NCBI GenBank assembly: GCA_022495995.1
Contig: JAFEMH010006975.1
Location: forward strand, 42,542-106,541
Source of the DNA: Adenophora triphylla var. japonica
Lineage: Eukaryota > Streptophyta > Magnoliopsida > Asterales > Campanulaceae
Length of the DNA: 64,000 nt
Reading direction: 5' to 3'
A model generated the notes under the pieces. That model ran no database searches, was not told the DNA's origin, and was given only the letters and a program-made list of their open reading frames with translations. Shown here piece after piece: positions 22,467 through 34,348 of this stretch (positions are counted from its first letter, which is position 1; each line of letters begins with the position of its first letter). Made by a program: the position numbers and the translations under genes.

Positions 22467-25400
22467 ATGCTTTCCGCCGCACCTCCGCTCGCCGGCGGCG
22501 GCGACAATTTATTCTTTCTCCCCCTCCATAGAAACCCTCGATCTCTCCCCACATTTAACCCCATTAAACCACTCACCTTCACCGTCCGGTCATCTTCGTC
22601 CTCTTCCAGCTTCAAATCAGAAACAGCCGGAATTCCCTCATTTCCCGAAGAATCGGGCTCGAGTGAAATTAGGGTTTCGTCGCCTTTTTCTCCAATTAAG
22701 GTGGCGAAGAGGGTGGTGCTGGTGAGGCATGGGCAGAGCACGTGGAATGAGGAAGGTCGGATTCAGGGGAGCTCCGATTTCTCGGTGCTTACTCGGAAAG
22801 GCGAGTCTCAGGCCGAAATTAACAGACAAATGCTCATTGATGATGCCTTCGATGTCTGCTTTTCGAGGTTCGTTAGTTTCTCATATCCCTTCCTCTTATT
22901 GTACTCCTATTTCCACCTTTTGATTTCATAATTAGGGCTTGCATTAGTATGGATATGATTCTGACAATTGCAATCTTGCTTATTCTTAGTTTTTTTTATC
23001 CCAAATTTAGGGCTTTAATTAGTATGAATATGGTACAATATCATTCAATGACCAATTAAATTTGGTACATTGCACCAGTCTAACATGGTGGAACCTCGTT
23101 TTACAGTCCACTGAAGAGATCAAAGAGAACGGCTGAAGTTATATGGGGTTCTCGCAAGGAAGAAATCATTACTGATTACGACCTAAGGGAAATTGACCTG
23201 TACTCCTTCCAAGTTAGTTCAAGATTTACTCAGTTCTTTCTCTGGTGATTGAACATGCTCAAACTTACTGTGGTCGAATTATGTATCATAAACTCATAAA
23301 GTAGTTCTTTAGAACTTGCTGATTTCAGTATTGGCTTTAGGGACTCCTAAAACATGAAGGAAAAGTAAAGTTTGGTGCGGCTTTTATTCAATGGCAAAAA
23401 GATGCACCAAACTTTAATATTGATGGTCATTATCCAGTGAGGGAGTTATGGGCACGTGCTAGAAGCTGCTGGACTAAAATCCTAGTCCATAAAAGCAGGT
23501 CTGTTCTTGTGGTTGCTCATAATGCTGTTAATCAGGCTCTAGTTGCTACAGCAATGGGTAGTTTTCTCCTCTTATTGTAATATCATGACTGAATATGTGA
23601 AGTTAATCTATTTCTTAAACCTATGTGTTTTCTCATTAATCAGGCTTAGGAACGGAGTACTTCAGATATTTACTTCAGAGTAATTGTGGTGTAAGTGTAT
23701 TAGATTTCATTCCACGGCCTGAGGGTGGATCTCCGCACGTAGTTCTGAATCGGTTAAATCAGGTATGTTGGCTGATGATGAATTTGGTACATCCCAATAA
23801 TTGTATTGTTTCTTGGTTCCATCAATCTATGGTTGGAAAATTTGAAAATTTTTTGGTCATTCATTTTGGGACAGAGGTAGTATCATGTTTTTTTTTTTTT
23901 AATAATCTTTATCATAATTATTTTAGGCCTTTCACTATCGAATGTTTTAGTATAGTCTTCATGTTTTCCTGATGTGTTGGTTGGTCTGAAGTTTATTTCT
24001 TTTAATTACATATGAATAACAGACACCAGGTTCACCTATTGCTGGTGGAAGTTCTGATGGCCGGAAAACCAGCAAGCAGCTCATACTTGTTTGTCATGGA
24101 TCATCACAACAGGATTCAAAGGTATCAAAGAAACTAGGCAGGAGCTGTTTGTGGTTCTTTACATTCGCTTGCTTCATTATTGTTTAGCTGCAATCTTTAA
24201 CTCCTCGCACAGTTGCATTTACTTTGCTTGTTGTGAAAATCGTGATGCTTGTTTTGTTCAGTCAATTAATTCCACTTGATTTGCTTGAATGCTCCTTCTA
24301 AACAATGACATGTTCCAACTGGAGAAAGATATATTTGAAGTAGCAAAAACTAGTACACCTTGTCCAAAAAAACATCCAAATTTAATCTTGATCAAAAGCA
24401 AATTTGAAAATTTTGGACATTCATTTTGGGACGGAGGGTGTACAAACTTATATCCGTCTACTATGTTTTGCTTTAATGGAAATATTTCCACCTTGTCCAT
24501 AATTTAGTTGAAGCTGATCCTTAGATGTTTTTGATCAACAGGCTAGCATTTCTTATGATGAGGGTACATTGATGAACATGCTTGGAATTATTCAGGTACA
24601 TATGCTTCTCAATTAGTAGGTGAAGTATATGATATAGAGGTAATATGTCTGATAATGGTTTTTCTGATCCATATCAGTCCCAGAAAACTGCAGAACTACT
24701 ACTTGATTTGAGGTTGAAAACAATTGTTAGCAGTCCTAGTTCGGCATCAACTGAAACAGCTAACGTCATTGCTCGTGTAACTCTCATTCTCCACATTCCT
24801 GTGTATTATTATTATTAATCATCTATTTTCGAGAATCCCGTAATCTCATCCATCAAATGGATGAACTGGATGACACAATTAACAGGTTCAAGAAGCTGCT
24901 GATTGTTTGGGTGCTGACAGCGTGCCACGCCACGTGGAAACAAAGAAGCTTCAAGAGCTTAGCATTGGAGAAATACTTCAAAAGTCAAAGCAGGCAAGAA
25001 CCACACTTTTTGCATAATGATAAGATCACTCTTTGCATATTGAGAAGGGATTTTGGCCCTGTGCAGTCGAGACGCATAACAGTCCGACTTGTATAGTAAA
25101 ACGAGTTACATCTTATAGTAAGATGAGTCTCATTTGAGAATAACATGAGTTACATTTTATCGACATGAGATAGCATTTATAGTAACGTTAGTTACATCTT
25201 ATAAGCTACATCCTATAGTAAGGTTTGTTGGACTGATGTGCAGTCCGACAGCATTGGCCCCAAATTCCTTCCGGTCTGGTTCTATTGCTAAGCTGACAGT
25301 TCTTATAGGCTTACTCAAACTTGATTCATTTGAAGGTGGTCGATTCCAATCGTAACGCCACCACAAGTTCAAGTATTGGGTGCACTTGCACCCAATACTC

Positions 25401-25898
25401 ATGTCTAGTGCACACAACGGTTATAACGTAGGTCCACCACTGGTTATATTGCTTAACTGACAGTTCTGCTACACTTACTCAAACTTTCTTCATTTCATCT
25501 TTTGTCTACAGGATTCAACTGTTGTTCCAAGTAGTCTTCTTTCCAGCTGGTTAAACGAATTGGACAATGAATCATTGACCGCACTATGGGGCCAATCAAG
25601 AAAGGCGTGGGAATCATTGCTGGATGAGCTATCAAGTGAATCTGAAACAGAAAATATTGTTGTAGCAGTAGCACATCCAGCAGTTCACATTGGATTGTTG
25701 GGACACTGTCTAGGACTGACAAAGGAACGGTTGGGATTGTTTCACCTTGATGCAGGTAGCATTAGCGTAGTTGATTTTCCAGATGGTTCTGCAGCTGGAA
25801 GAGGTGTCGTAAAGTGCATAAATTACACTGCACATCTTGGAAGGTGGTCAATTCCAATCACAAAGCCATCACGGGACGATGAAGAGGTTCAACTGTAA
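22467..25898 (+). CDS. Probable 2-carboxy-D-arabinitol-1-phosphatase (two-domain PGM-like), chloroplast
   Basis: Predicted to dephosphorylate the night-time Rubisco inhibitor 2-carboxy-D-arabinitol 1-phosphate in the stroma. Exons: 22467-22867, 23107-23212, 23341-23557, 23644-23762, 24023-24121, 24542-24595, 24678-24776, 24886-24993, 25512-25898; phases agree and give 529 aa. Residues 1 to about 80 are Ser/Pro/Arg-rich and fit a transit peptide. The first histidine-phosphatase domain starts RVVLVRHGQSTWNEEGRIQG (catalytic His88) and has the second histidine in VVAHNAVNQ (His229). The second domain starts LILVCHGSSQQDS (RHG changed to CHG, His306) and ends with VAVAHPAVHIG (His456). Intron 8 uses a GC donor (CAG|GCAAGA). 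Stowaway debris sits in introns 4 and 5. The length is slightly above the Arabidopsis homologue as I recall it. Substrate specificity is inferred from family resemblance. Confidence 0.93.
24354..24442. mobile_element. Short degenerate Stowaway remnant in phosphatase intron 5
   Basis: TACACCTTGTCC at the left and GGACGGAGGGTGTA at the right, only 89 bp. A related sequence (TTTGGGACAGAGGTAGTA) ends near 23883 in intron 4, so two decayed copies may be present. Confidence 0.6.
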
Positions 25899-26899
25899 GT
25901 GATATTGTAATGTGGGGTAAATTAAGAGATACTTCCCCAGTGTCCATGTAAAGGATTTTTATGTTTCTTCTGCCATACACATCCTAATATCCTATACTGT
26001 TCATGTCGGTCGGGATGCGGACATCAAGTTCATAACACGAATTTAATGGGCAGTTGGGACGCGGACATCAAGTTCTAAACACGAATCCAATGGCTATAGT
26101 TTTGGCTTAAACAATTTTTTTGAATTTCTTTAAATAAATACTCCTCCACCGTCCGAAAATAAATGTTTTAACGTTTCTAAATAAATAAGAAAGTGACATA
26201 TTGAAATTTTATCATTGTGGAATATGGAAAGAAGGAAGTATGAGAGCTAGTATGTTGGTTAGTCGAGCGGCAGGGGTGGACACAGTATAGTTACATGGGC
26301 ACCCACGATTTTTTGTTAGCAATTTTTTAAATCCCTAATTTTAACCGTTTGAACATAAATTGTTTGTAGTTTAATGGTAAGGATCATGCATTTGAAGAAA
26401 ACGCACAGATCATCTGCTTTAAAAAAATGTTTACAATTTAATGGCAAACTTTTGTAGTTCACTTCTAAAACATTTTAAGACTATCCTTTACGATGACTTA
26501 AATCAACGATGACTTAAATCAACAAAGGGATATAATTGATCAATTACATCAATTAACTAAAGTAAATCAAGAAGAGTCATGTTCATCTGTTCAAACAGAT
26601 GTTTCCATGCAAAAAAGGAGTTCCCAATATAATTCTATGGGTAAGGCCTTTTACCATAATAAAAGAAGTAGGAAATGTTTTTAGTGTTTTCTTGAAGGTT
26701 CATCTTTATGCCGTATATACCGAAGCTCTAAAAGACTCATTAGGAATATTATAATATTCACTAGAGGAGGAATACCTAGCAGACATGAAAGATTTATTTT
26801 TCTTATAAATAATTTTATGTTTTTTATTTATTTTAAGTCATCAGTTTCTCTCTCTTTCATATCAGCTTCACATATCAGTTATCAATAACCACAAATTCA
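25899..26899. other. Intergenic between phosphatase and MITE cluster
   Basis: Contains the phosphatase 3' UTR at the start. A degenerate Stowaway-like end (ACTCCTCCACCGTCC) lies near 26147 and a possible hAT-like end (CAGGGGTGGACACAG) near 26271; neither has a convincing partner. No gene seen. Confidence 0.4.
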
Positions 26900-27136
26900 T
26901 ACTCCCTCCGTCTCAAAATGTTTGTCCCATTTGACTTTTTTGTTGAACTTTGACCACAAATTTATGAGAAATTAATCATGTTCATGAAATTCTAAAAGTT
27001 GTTGTTGATAATATTATTAATGGTGAATCAATAGAAATTTTTAAAATTTCATGAACATAATTAAATTGTCATATATTTGTGATCAAAGTTCAACAAAAAA
27101 GTCAATCGGGACAAACATTTTGGGACGGAGGGAGTA
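26900..27136. mobile_element. Stowaway MITE
   Basis: TA, CTCCCTCCGTCTC left; GGGACGGAGGGAG, TA right. The arms are complementary over much of the element (TGTTGAACTTTGACCAC versus GTGATCAAAGTTCAACA). Confidence 0.92.
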
Positions 27137-27769
27137 CCATATTACCCACAGTGGTGACTTAAGTCATCAATTTCTCTCTCATATTTTTTACTATACCCCA
27201 CTATATTTTCTTTTTCCTACTCACATGTATAACAATTATTATCATTATTCATATTATTTTATTATTGTTAATTAATAATTATATATGATAATAATTTATA
27301 ATTTATATTTTTTATTATAATAATTTTAATTATTAATAAATAATTTTATTAATATAATTATTATTTAGTAGTCTTTTTAAATATGAGCTGTCATTATTTT
27401 CCACTTACTTGCAATTTGTCAGTTTGAAAATAAAAGCCCACCTCCTATTTCCTATGTGTATAAAACACACGCCTTTCCAATTTGTTTATTTTTGAGCGTT
27501 TTTATCAGTGAAAAGTGCGAGAAGGACCACTCTTTTCAGGCCTTTCAAGTCCTTTCCCAAACAATTTTTCATAAGTCATTGATGCTTCAACCGAAAATCA
27601 TCATTTTGGTTAGGCTTTAGTTCCACATCATCAGCTCATCCCATGACTTAACAAAAAGTCACCACTGTGTGGGTGCTCTAAGGAGCATGTTTAAGTGTAG
27701 GTACCTTAATTATTTGCATATGATTTTTTCATTTTTTATTATTATTTAGAAATGAGATCTTTTTTTTAA

Positions 27770-28048
27770 GGACTTTTCTATTGTGTGCCCATGGACACAT
27801 GATAAGGATTAAAGATTTTCTTATAATGTGTGTCAAATTAATATTTAACACACATTACAAGAGAATCTTTGAATAAATCTTTTAAAGATTCTCTTTTAAT
27901 GTTTGTCAAATTAATACTTGACACACATTACAAGAGAATCTTTAAAAGATTCTCTTGTAATATGTGTCAAGTATTAATTTGACACACATTACAAAAAAAT
28001 CTTTAATCCTTATCATCATGTGCCCATGGACACACAATAGAAAAGTCC
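27770..28048. mobile_element. Foldback MITE, probably Mutator-like
   Basis: A near-perfect hairpin of 279 bp. Arms begin GGACTTTTCTATTGTGTGCC and continue with CATGGACACA and repeats of the ACACACATTACAAGAGAATC segment in both orientations. Flanking 9-mers tttttttaa (27761-27769) and tctttttaa (28049-28057) match at 8 of 9 positions, the size MULEs make. Confidence 0.75.
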
Positions 28049-28149
28049 TCTTTTTAAAGGCTACCATTGTTACGAGAGGACTGCAAAATAAATTGTTCCT
28101 CTTTTGGAGGTTCACATTTATGAAATTATGCATATCTAAAGGATTATCA

Positions 28150-28276
28150 AATTTACCTCACTTCTCTCATATATAGCCGCTGCGACCCCACGGTTCTCTC
28201 GTATGCCCGGCCGCTGCTTTCCCGGATACTACTACTGTTAGCGAATTTCACCTCGATATCCATTTCGAAATTTTGG
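28150..28276 (+). promoter_or_regulatory. Possible promoter and 5' untranslated exon of the Sel1 gene
   Basis: CATATATAGCC at about 28169 could be a TATA element, followed by GC-richer sequence up to a possible splice donor at TTTTG|GTACGC (about 28275). An ATG here (28203) meets a stop after 12 codons. If this is the first exon, the chromovirus at 28639-34353 lies in the 5' UTR intron. Only transcripts can show this. Confidence 0.25.
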
Positions 28277-28643
28277 TACGCGATCACTATCCCTCCCTCA
28301 TCATTGATTTTCTTCTTTGACTGCATTTAGTTACTGTCGATCCTTGATTCCATCCGTGGCGCGCACCACCTGTTTGTGTTAATGCCTCATACAGATTTTT
28401 GGTTTGTGTTCATTGACTTAGTTCCCATTGCAAATATATTCTTCACCCTTTTGTAAATTACTACTCCAGTACCAGTCTCCAGTATTCAGTTTGTTAGCGG
28501 CATGTTGTTGGTGATTGTTAAGCTGATGAATGGGTTGTACTTGTACATCCTCATTTTGTGAAGTCGGATGATGAACGCAAGACAGATTAAATTTATCTAG
28601 ATAACCCTTAATTTTTTCCTTTTCTTCTGGAGGGTTGTGAAAA

Positions 28644-29126
28644 TGTTATGAACTTGCTAAGCTGAATTAAATCACAGCAAATTGAATGTCAATTTGCTGA
28701 GCTCAATTCCTTGCGCAGGTGAGAGAGTTTACTAATTGGGAAGAGAATTTTAGAGGGGAATGAGAGAGAGACAGAGGAAGTAGGAGAGAGAGAATAGATT
28801 GAGAAGAGAGAGAGTAGATTTGGGAGAGAGAGAGAGAGAATCAGTTAGGAGAGAGAGAAACAGAATAGGGGAGGAAAACGTGAATATGCATTTCATGATT
28901 CCTTTACAATGCCAACAATATTTATCCCCGTTAAACGACAAAGGACAAATTAAAAAGGATTCAAAATGACAACGTATCGAACTTAACAACTAAACAACGT
29001 AATTAAACAAAACGACGACGTATTCCACTAAATCAAACGACGCCGCTTGATGTTATTGACTCATCCACCACTAACGTCCACTTCCAACGGTAACTCCCAA
29101 ATTAACATGAACCCTAATTCGTAACA
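28644..29126 (-). repeat. 3' LTR of the chromovirus (483 bp)
   Basis: TGTTATGAAC...CGTAACA on the plus strand. It contains a GA-rich microsatellite. It differs from the partner LTR at three sites (near 28803, 28812 and 28968) and lacks two 4-bp repeats. Confidence 0.95.
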
Positions 29127-29140
29127 TTCCACCCTTCTTC
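29127..29140 (-). other. Polypurine tract of the chromovirus
   Basis: Minus strand GAAGAAGGGTGGAA immediately before the 3' LTR; the plus-strand DNA primer position expected in LTR retroelements. Confidence 0.8.
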
Positions 29141-29154
29141 AATCAATCCTTGTC

Positions 29155-30400
29155 TCAAGGATTAAAATGGGGAAAATTAGCTGCAATTACTGGCCATTCC
29201 TCCCGGGTCGCATCTTCTGGTAACGTATTTGCCCATTGTATGAGGACTTGGCCAGCTGGGCGTCCATCTTTTTTGATTAAGCGTCTGTCTAAAATGGCAA
29301 GTGGCTCTACCATAAACTTCCCGTCATCATCCATAACTGGTAATGCTGTCTGAGTTACTGCAACACTCCCAATCCTCTTTTTGAGTAGGGAAACATGGAA
29401 TACTGGGTGTATCTTTGATGTTGGTGGTAGTTCTAACTTGTAAGCAACTTTCCCCACTTTCGCAATGACTTGAAAAGGCCCATAAAACTTTGGAGCTAGC
29501 TTGAAATCCGTTCGTAGAGCCAATGAAGTTTGCCTATATGGTTGTAGCTTCAAGTAGACCCAATCCCCTATTTGAAACTCCCTTTCAGTTCGATTGACAT
29601 CTGCCATATGCTTCATTCTTGTTTGAGCCAGCACTAGGTTGTCTCTCAGCAGCCTGATATGATCACTCCTATCCTTAATGAATTCTCCCACTGCATCCAC
29701 CTTTGAGTATTGCTCATGGTTAAATAAGGACTGAGGAGGAGGGTAGCCATACAAGGCCTCAAAGGGAGTCATGTTTAGGCGGTATGGTGGTTGGTATTAT
29801 ACCACCATTCGGCAAACTTAACCACCGAGACCACTGCTTTGGGTTTTGGTCATTGTTCTTAAATAGTGTTCCAAACATCTATTGAGCCTCTCAGTTTGTC
29901 CATCAGTCTGAGGATGGTAAGCTGTACTGAGTTACAAGGTAGTGCCCATCAGCTTAAACAATTCCTTCCAAAACTGGCTAAGAAAAATAGCATCCCTGTC
30001 AGAGGTGATTGTAACTGGCAGCCCATGAAATTTATAAACTTGTTCAAAGAATATCTTAGCTACCCCATAGGCAGTGTAAGGGTGCTTCGGAGGAATGAAG
30101 TGACCATACTTAGTGAGTCTATCCACTACCACTAAGATGGAATTCCAATTGTGGGATATAGGCAGACCTTCAATAAAGTCCATGGCAATATCATTCCAAG
30201 GCTGTTGAGGAATGGGTAAAGGTTGCAACAATCCTGGGGGATGCACATTTTCATTCTTGTGTTGTTAACAAACATCGCGAGGCCAATCCACTTCTTCACA
30301 TCTTCCTTCATACCAGGCCAATAGAAGTATTGAGCAATCCTTTTGCGGTACCCAAATGCCAGAATGACCCCCCAAGGAGTAATGTGCGGCTCTTCCATGT
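29155..30400 (-). pseudogene. Chromovirus integrase and chromodomain, frameshifted
   Basis: Pieces in three frames: a zinc-binding region remnant (AQYFYWPGMKEDVKKWI), the core MDFIEGLPISHNWNSILVVV with DRLTKYGHFIPP and ITSDRDAIFLSQFW (two catalytic Asp regions), a gap with frameshifts around 29770-29930, then an intact C-terminal part (from 29772) with GDWVYLKLQPYRQTSL and a tail PLAILDRRLI...VLIQW..LPEDATREEW, which is a chromodomain. The chromodomain directs such elements to marked chromatin. It cannot be translated as one protein. Confidence 0.85.
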
Positions 30401-30562
30401 CTGTTTCCTCAAATCGGTATTACGACCCGATGTAGATCTTCCACTTCCTCCTTAATAACCCTTGTTGGTGAGTGAATTTCTGAAATTCATGAGGATTAAT
30501 AAGCAACCCTTCCATCACTTTCTGTACTTCCCCATCTCCTTCCATACTTGTGAGCACTTGAG

Positions 30563-30868
30563 TTACCCACGAGGTTGCACTACAGAGATAGCATTACAAT
30601 GGATTGCATTGTTACCCTCATACTGCCTTGAGAGAGCATCTGCAGCTTTGTTGTCTACTCCCTTTTTATAACTGATTGTATAATCGAATCCCAGCAGCTT
30701 GGATACCCACCTTTGTTGCAACCCACTTATGACTTTTTGCTCAATCAGGTGTTTCAAACTCTCATGATCAGTTTTGATCACAAAAGGATGACCACACAAG
30801 TAATGCTTCCATTTCTCCACAGCAAACACTACTGCCAAAAACTCTTTCTCATAAGTTGATAACCCCAC
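30563..30868 (-). pseudogene. Chromovirus RNase H segment, shifted frame
   Basis: [20 protein letters not shown], then [13 protein letters not shown] and [11 protein letters not shown]: the C-terminal part of RNase H and tether. It should be continuous with the reverse transcriptase but is one frame off near 30860. Confidence 0.85.
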
Positions 30869-32108
30869 CCAATTGCTTGGGTCCCAATGCTTTGCTTAAG
30901 AAAGCAATAGGCCTGCCTTCTTGCATAAGCACTGCCCCAATACCCCCAAAGCAAGCATCAGTTTCCACTATGAAGGTTTTGTTGAAGTCAGGCATAGCTA
31001 GAACAGATGAGGTGGTCATGGCTTGTTTGAGTTTTTCGAAAGCCACATTAGCATCAGAATCCCACTTAAACCCTCCCTTTTGAAGTAATCTGGTGAGAGG
31101 CTTACTAATGATCCCGTAGTGCCTTATGAACTTTCGATAGTAACCTGTGAGGCCCAGAAAACCCCTTAATCCCTTCACATTTGTTGGAATTGGCCAGTCC
31201 CTCATGCATTTAATCTTGTTTGGGTCAGTAGCAACTCCATTTCTGTCAATTATGTGGCCCAAATACTCTACCTCCTTCTGTCCAAAAGCACATTTACTTT
31301 TATTTACAAAGAGCTGGTGGTTCCTTAATTGAGCTAAGACTTGCCTTAGGTGTTCCATATGAGATTCCCATGAGGGACTATAAATGAGTATGTCATCAAA
31401 AAACACCAATAAAAACTTCCTCATAAACTCAGCAAACACATCATTCATGAGAGCTTGAAAAGTGGCTGGTGCATTTGTTAAACCAAAGGGCATTACCTTG
31501 AACTCAAAATGGCCATGGTGGGTTCTAAATGCAGTCTTTGGAATGTCATCCACTTTGACTCTAATCTGGTGGTAACCAGATCTCAGGTCAAGCTTGGTGA
31601 AGTATTGAGATCCATGCAATTCATCCAATAATTCATCAATGATGGGTATGGGGAATTTGTCCTTGATTGTCATCCCATTTAAATCCCTGTAATCTATACA
31701 TATCCTCCATGAGCCATCTTTTTTCTTGACCAACAACACTGGTGAAGCAAATGGACTTACACTGTGTTGTATGATCCCACTTCTCAGCATCTCAGCAACC
31801 AGCTTCTCAATTTCAGATTTCTGAAAATGTGGACACCTGTAGGGCCTTTTGTTTACAGGAGAGCTTCCCAATTTCAAGGGAATACCATGGTCATGGAACC
31901 TCAAGGGTGGTAGGCCCTTAGGTTCAACAAAAACATCATCAAACTCCCCCAAAATGCCTTGAATATCTGGATGTACCTCTGAGTTGTCATCCTCAGTTGA
32001 CATAGAATAAAGTTGCAAGAAAATCCCACATGGATACCTCAACAGTTCCTTATCAGATGATAAGGCATTCATGGTGTGAATCAAAGTGGCATCAACTACC
32101 CCCTTCAA
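30849..32108 (-). pseudogene. Chromovirus reverse transcriptase to RNase H start
   Basis: 419 codons open. RT motifs in order: [49 protein letters not shown], the active site [11 protein letters not shown] (F-F-D-D form), then [11 protein letters not shown], and RNase H start [16 protein letters not shown]. It is in the same frame as the protease segment but separated from it by one TAA (32117-32115). It ends in a frameshift at about 30860. Confidence 0.9.
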
Positions 32109-32114
32109 ACATAC

Positions 32115-32960
32115 TTACCTCCCTTTCCACTTGAAACTTAGAGTTAAGTCTTGGAAATCAAAAGTTACAGGGCTAATGGATTTCAACCATTGTATGCCCA
32201 AGACAGCATCACAACCTCCTAAGTTTAACACTTTCATGTCAGTGCAGAAAATCTGGTTCTGCATTTCCCATTGGAACCCCAGGCATTTTCCATGGCTTTC
32301 AACTTTAGTCCCATCTGCCACTGTTACTTGCACCCTTGGAGAGTCCAAAATAACACAACCTAATCTCTTTGCAGCCTCTGGATCAATAAAATTATGAGTG
32401 CTCCCACTGTCTATGAGCACATAAAACTTCTTCTTATCCTTCCACCCTATCAGCTTCAATGTTTGTAATCCATTGCAACCAGAAAGAGCATGGAGGGAAA
32501 CATTGATGTCATCACCAGGTTTCTCTTCTTGTGGAGGCTCAATATCTGCATCCAATGAGTCATGCCAGATCTCCTCATCTTCCTCTTCCATATTCAACAT
32601 GTAAATTTGCCTATTCTTGCACTTATGACCAAACTTATATGGTTCATCACAGTTGTAACACAGCCTCTTATCTCTCCTGGTTTGCATCTCAGCCTGGGTT
32701 AAGTGCTTGATGGTAAAAGGTTGTTTAGTGGATCCCACACTGCTGTGGCTTGTTTTAGGGTTGGTGGAGGAGGTGTTTGGTTTTTGTAGAGAATTGTGTT
32801 GGCTGGTATGGGTAACTGGTTTAGTGTTTGTAGTCTGTGAATAAGGAGAGGGTTTGTTAACTTGGTATTTTAGCTTCCTGTTAGCACACTCAACATGGGA
32901 CTCCTCAACCCTAGCAATACTCATAGCATGAGACAAGGTAGTGGGAAATTGAACATGCAC
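32115..32960 (-). pseudogene. Chromovirus gag C-terminus and protease
   Basis: Zinc-knuckle-like CYNCDEPYKFGHKC followed by the aspartic protease with active site VLIDSGSTHNFID and the flap/C-terminal CDAVLGIQWLKS. It overlaps the end of the gag frame by a one-base shift near 32960 and stops at TAA 32117-32115. Confidence 0.88.
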
Positions 32961-33811
32961 CCTATATTGATTTCATCTTTTAATCCCTTAATGAAATTAT
33001 TAATGAAATACTTTTCAGTTAATTCTGGAATCTCAATTTTCATGAGGACTCTCAGTTCCTCAAATTTCTCCATATACTCACAAACTGAACCAATTTGTTG
33101 TAAACTAGCAAACTCACCTTCAATGTTTTCAAGGATTTGTGGGCCAAACCGAGAAGCAACCCTCCTCACAAACTCATCCCAGTCTAAGTTTTCCAGCTCA
33201 TCAATATAATTCTGATACCAGAACTCTGCTCCACCTTCGAAGTGCATCGATGCCAATTCTACTCTATCCTTATCTGGGACTGACCTGTACTTAAAAAAAT
33301 TTCGACACTTCCTTGCCCATCCTCTGCAATCAACTCCTGCGAATTTAGGAAACTCCAGCTTCAAGTATTTCTTATATGTCTCAACAACAACAACATCCTT
33401 ATCATGCTTGTTTCCCCTAACATCATCCCTTATAATTTCATCCACAAATCCCTCAAACTTACTCCTAAGGGGATTCCTACGCCGTTGTTGATCCCCCTTA
33501 TGGCCTTGCCCACTACCAGGAGCAGCTCCCAAAATAGAATTATTACTAGAATTTGTATGAGCTTGGGTAGAACCTTCCTTCTCCTTGTTGTTGAGAATTC
33601 TCTTCATTTCCACCATCATGGATGTCACTTGTTCCATTGATTCCTTTAGACCAGAAACATCACTACGAACTTCCTCCATGGCTGCTCTAGTTTCCCTCTC
33701 GTTGATTGCTATCGTTTCCTCCATACGTTGATGATTCACGATCAGGTGCTGGATCTGTTCTCCACAAGCCTTAATACCTCCTTCCAGCTGCTCATTGCGT
33801 GTTTCCACCAT
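32921..33811 (-). pseudogene. Chromovirus gag (capsid)
   Basis: Starts MVETRNEQLEGGIKACGEQI. It has a coiled-coil N-terminus and the retrotransposon gag core (KLEFPKFAGVDCRGWARKC, YMEKFEELRVLM, NFIKGLKDEI). It ends out of frame where the nucleocapsid should begin. The start lies 30 bases past the primer site. Confidence 0.88.
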
Positions 33812-33841
33812 GATTTCTGTGATAACCTTCTCGATCGAGAA

Positions 33842-33854
33842 GGCTCTGATACCA
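33842..33854 (-). other. Primer binding site of the chromovirus
   Basis: Minus-strand TGGTATCAGAGCC, complementary to the 3' end of initiator methionine tRNA, three bases from the 5' LTR. Confidence 0.9.
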
Positions 33855-33857
33855 ACT

Positions 33858-34348
33858 TGTTATGAACTTGCTAAGCTGAATTAAATCACAGCAAATTGAA
33901 TGTCAATTTGCTGAGCTCAATTCCTTGCGCAGGTGAGAGAGTTTACTAATTGGGAAGAGAATTTTAGAGGGGAATGAGAGAGAGACAGAGGAAGTAGGAG
34001 AGAGAGAATAGATTGAGAAGAGAGAGAATAGATTTGGAAGAGAGAGAGAGAGAGAGAATCAGTTAGGAGAGAGAGAAACAGAATAGGGGAGGAAAACGTG
34101 AATATGCATTTCATGATTCCTTCCTTTACAATGCCAACAATATTTATCCCCGTTAAACGACAAAGGACAAATTAAAAAGGATTCAAAACGACAACGTATC
34201 GAACTTAACAACTAAACAACGTAATTAAACAAAACGACGACGTATTCCACTAAATCAAACGACGCCGCTTGATGTTATTGACTCATCCACCACTAACGTC
34301 CACTTCCAACGGTAACTCCCAAATTAACATGAACCCTAATTCGTAACA
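33858..34348 (-). repeat. 5' LTR of the chromovirus (491 bp)
   Basis: Partner of 28644-29126, with the same TG...CA ends. An extra TTCC and two extra GA units account for the 8-bp length difference. Confidence 0.95.

Noticed and set aside
28203..28241. ATG with short frame as Sel1 start
   Set aside because: It meets a stop after 12 codons and cannot join in frame to 34836; at most an upstream ORF in a leader exon.
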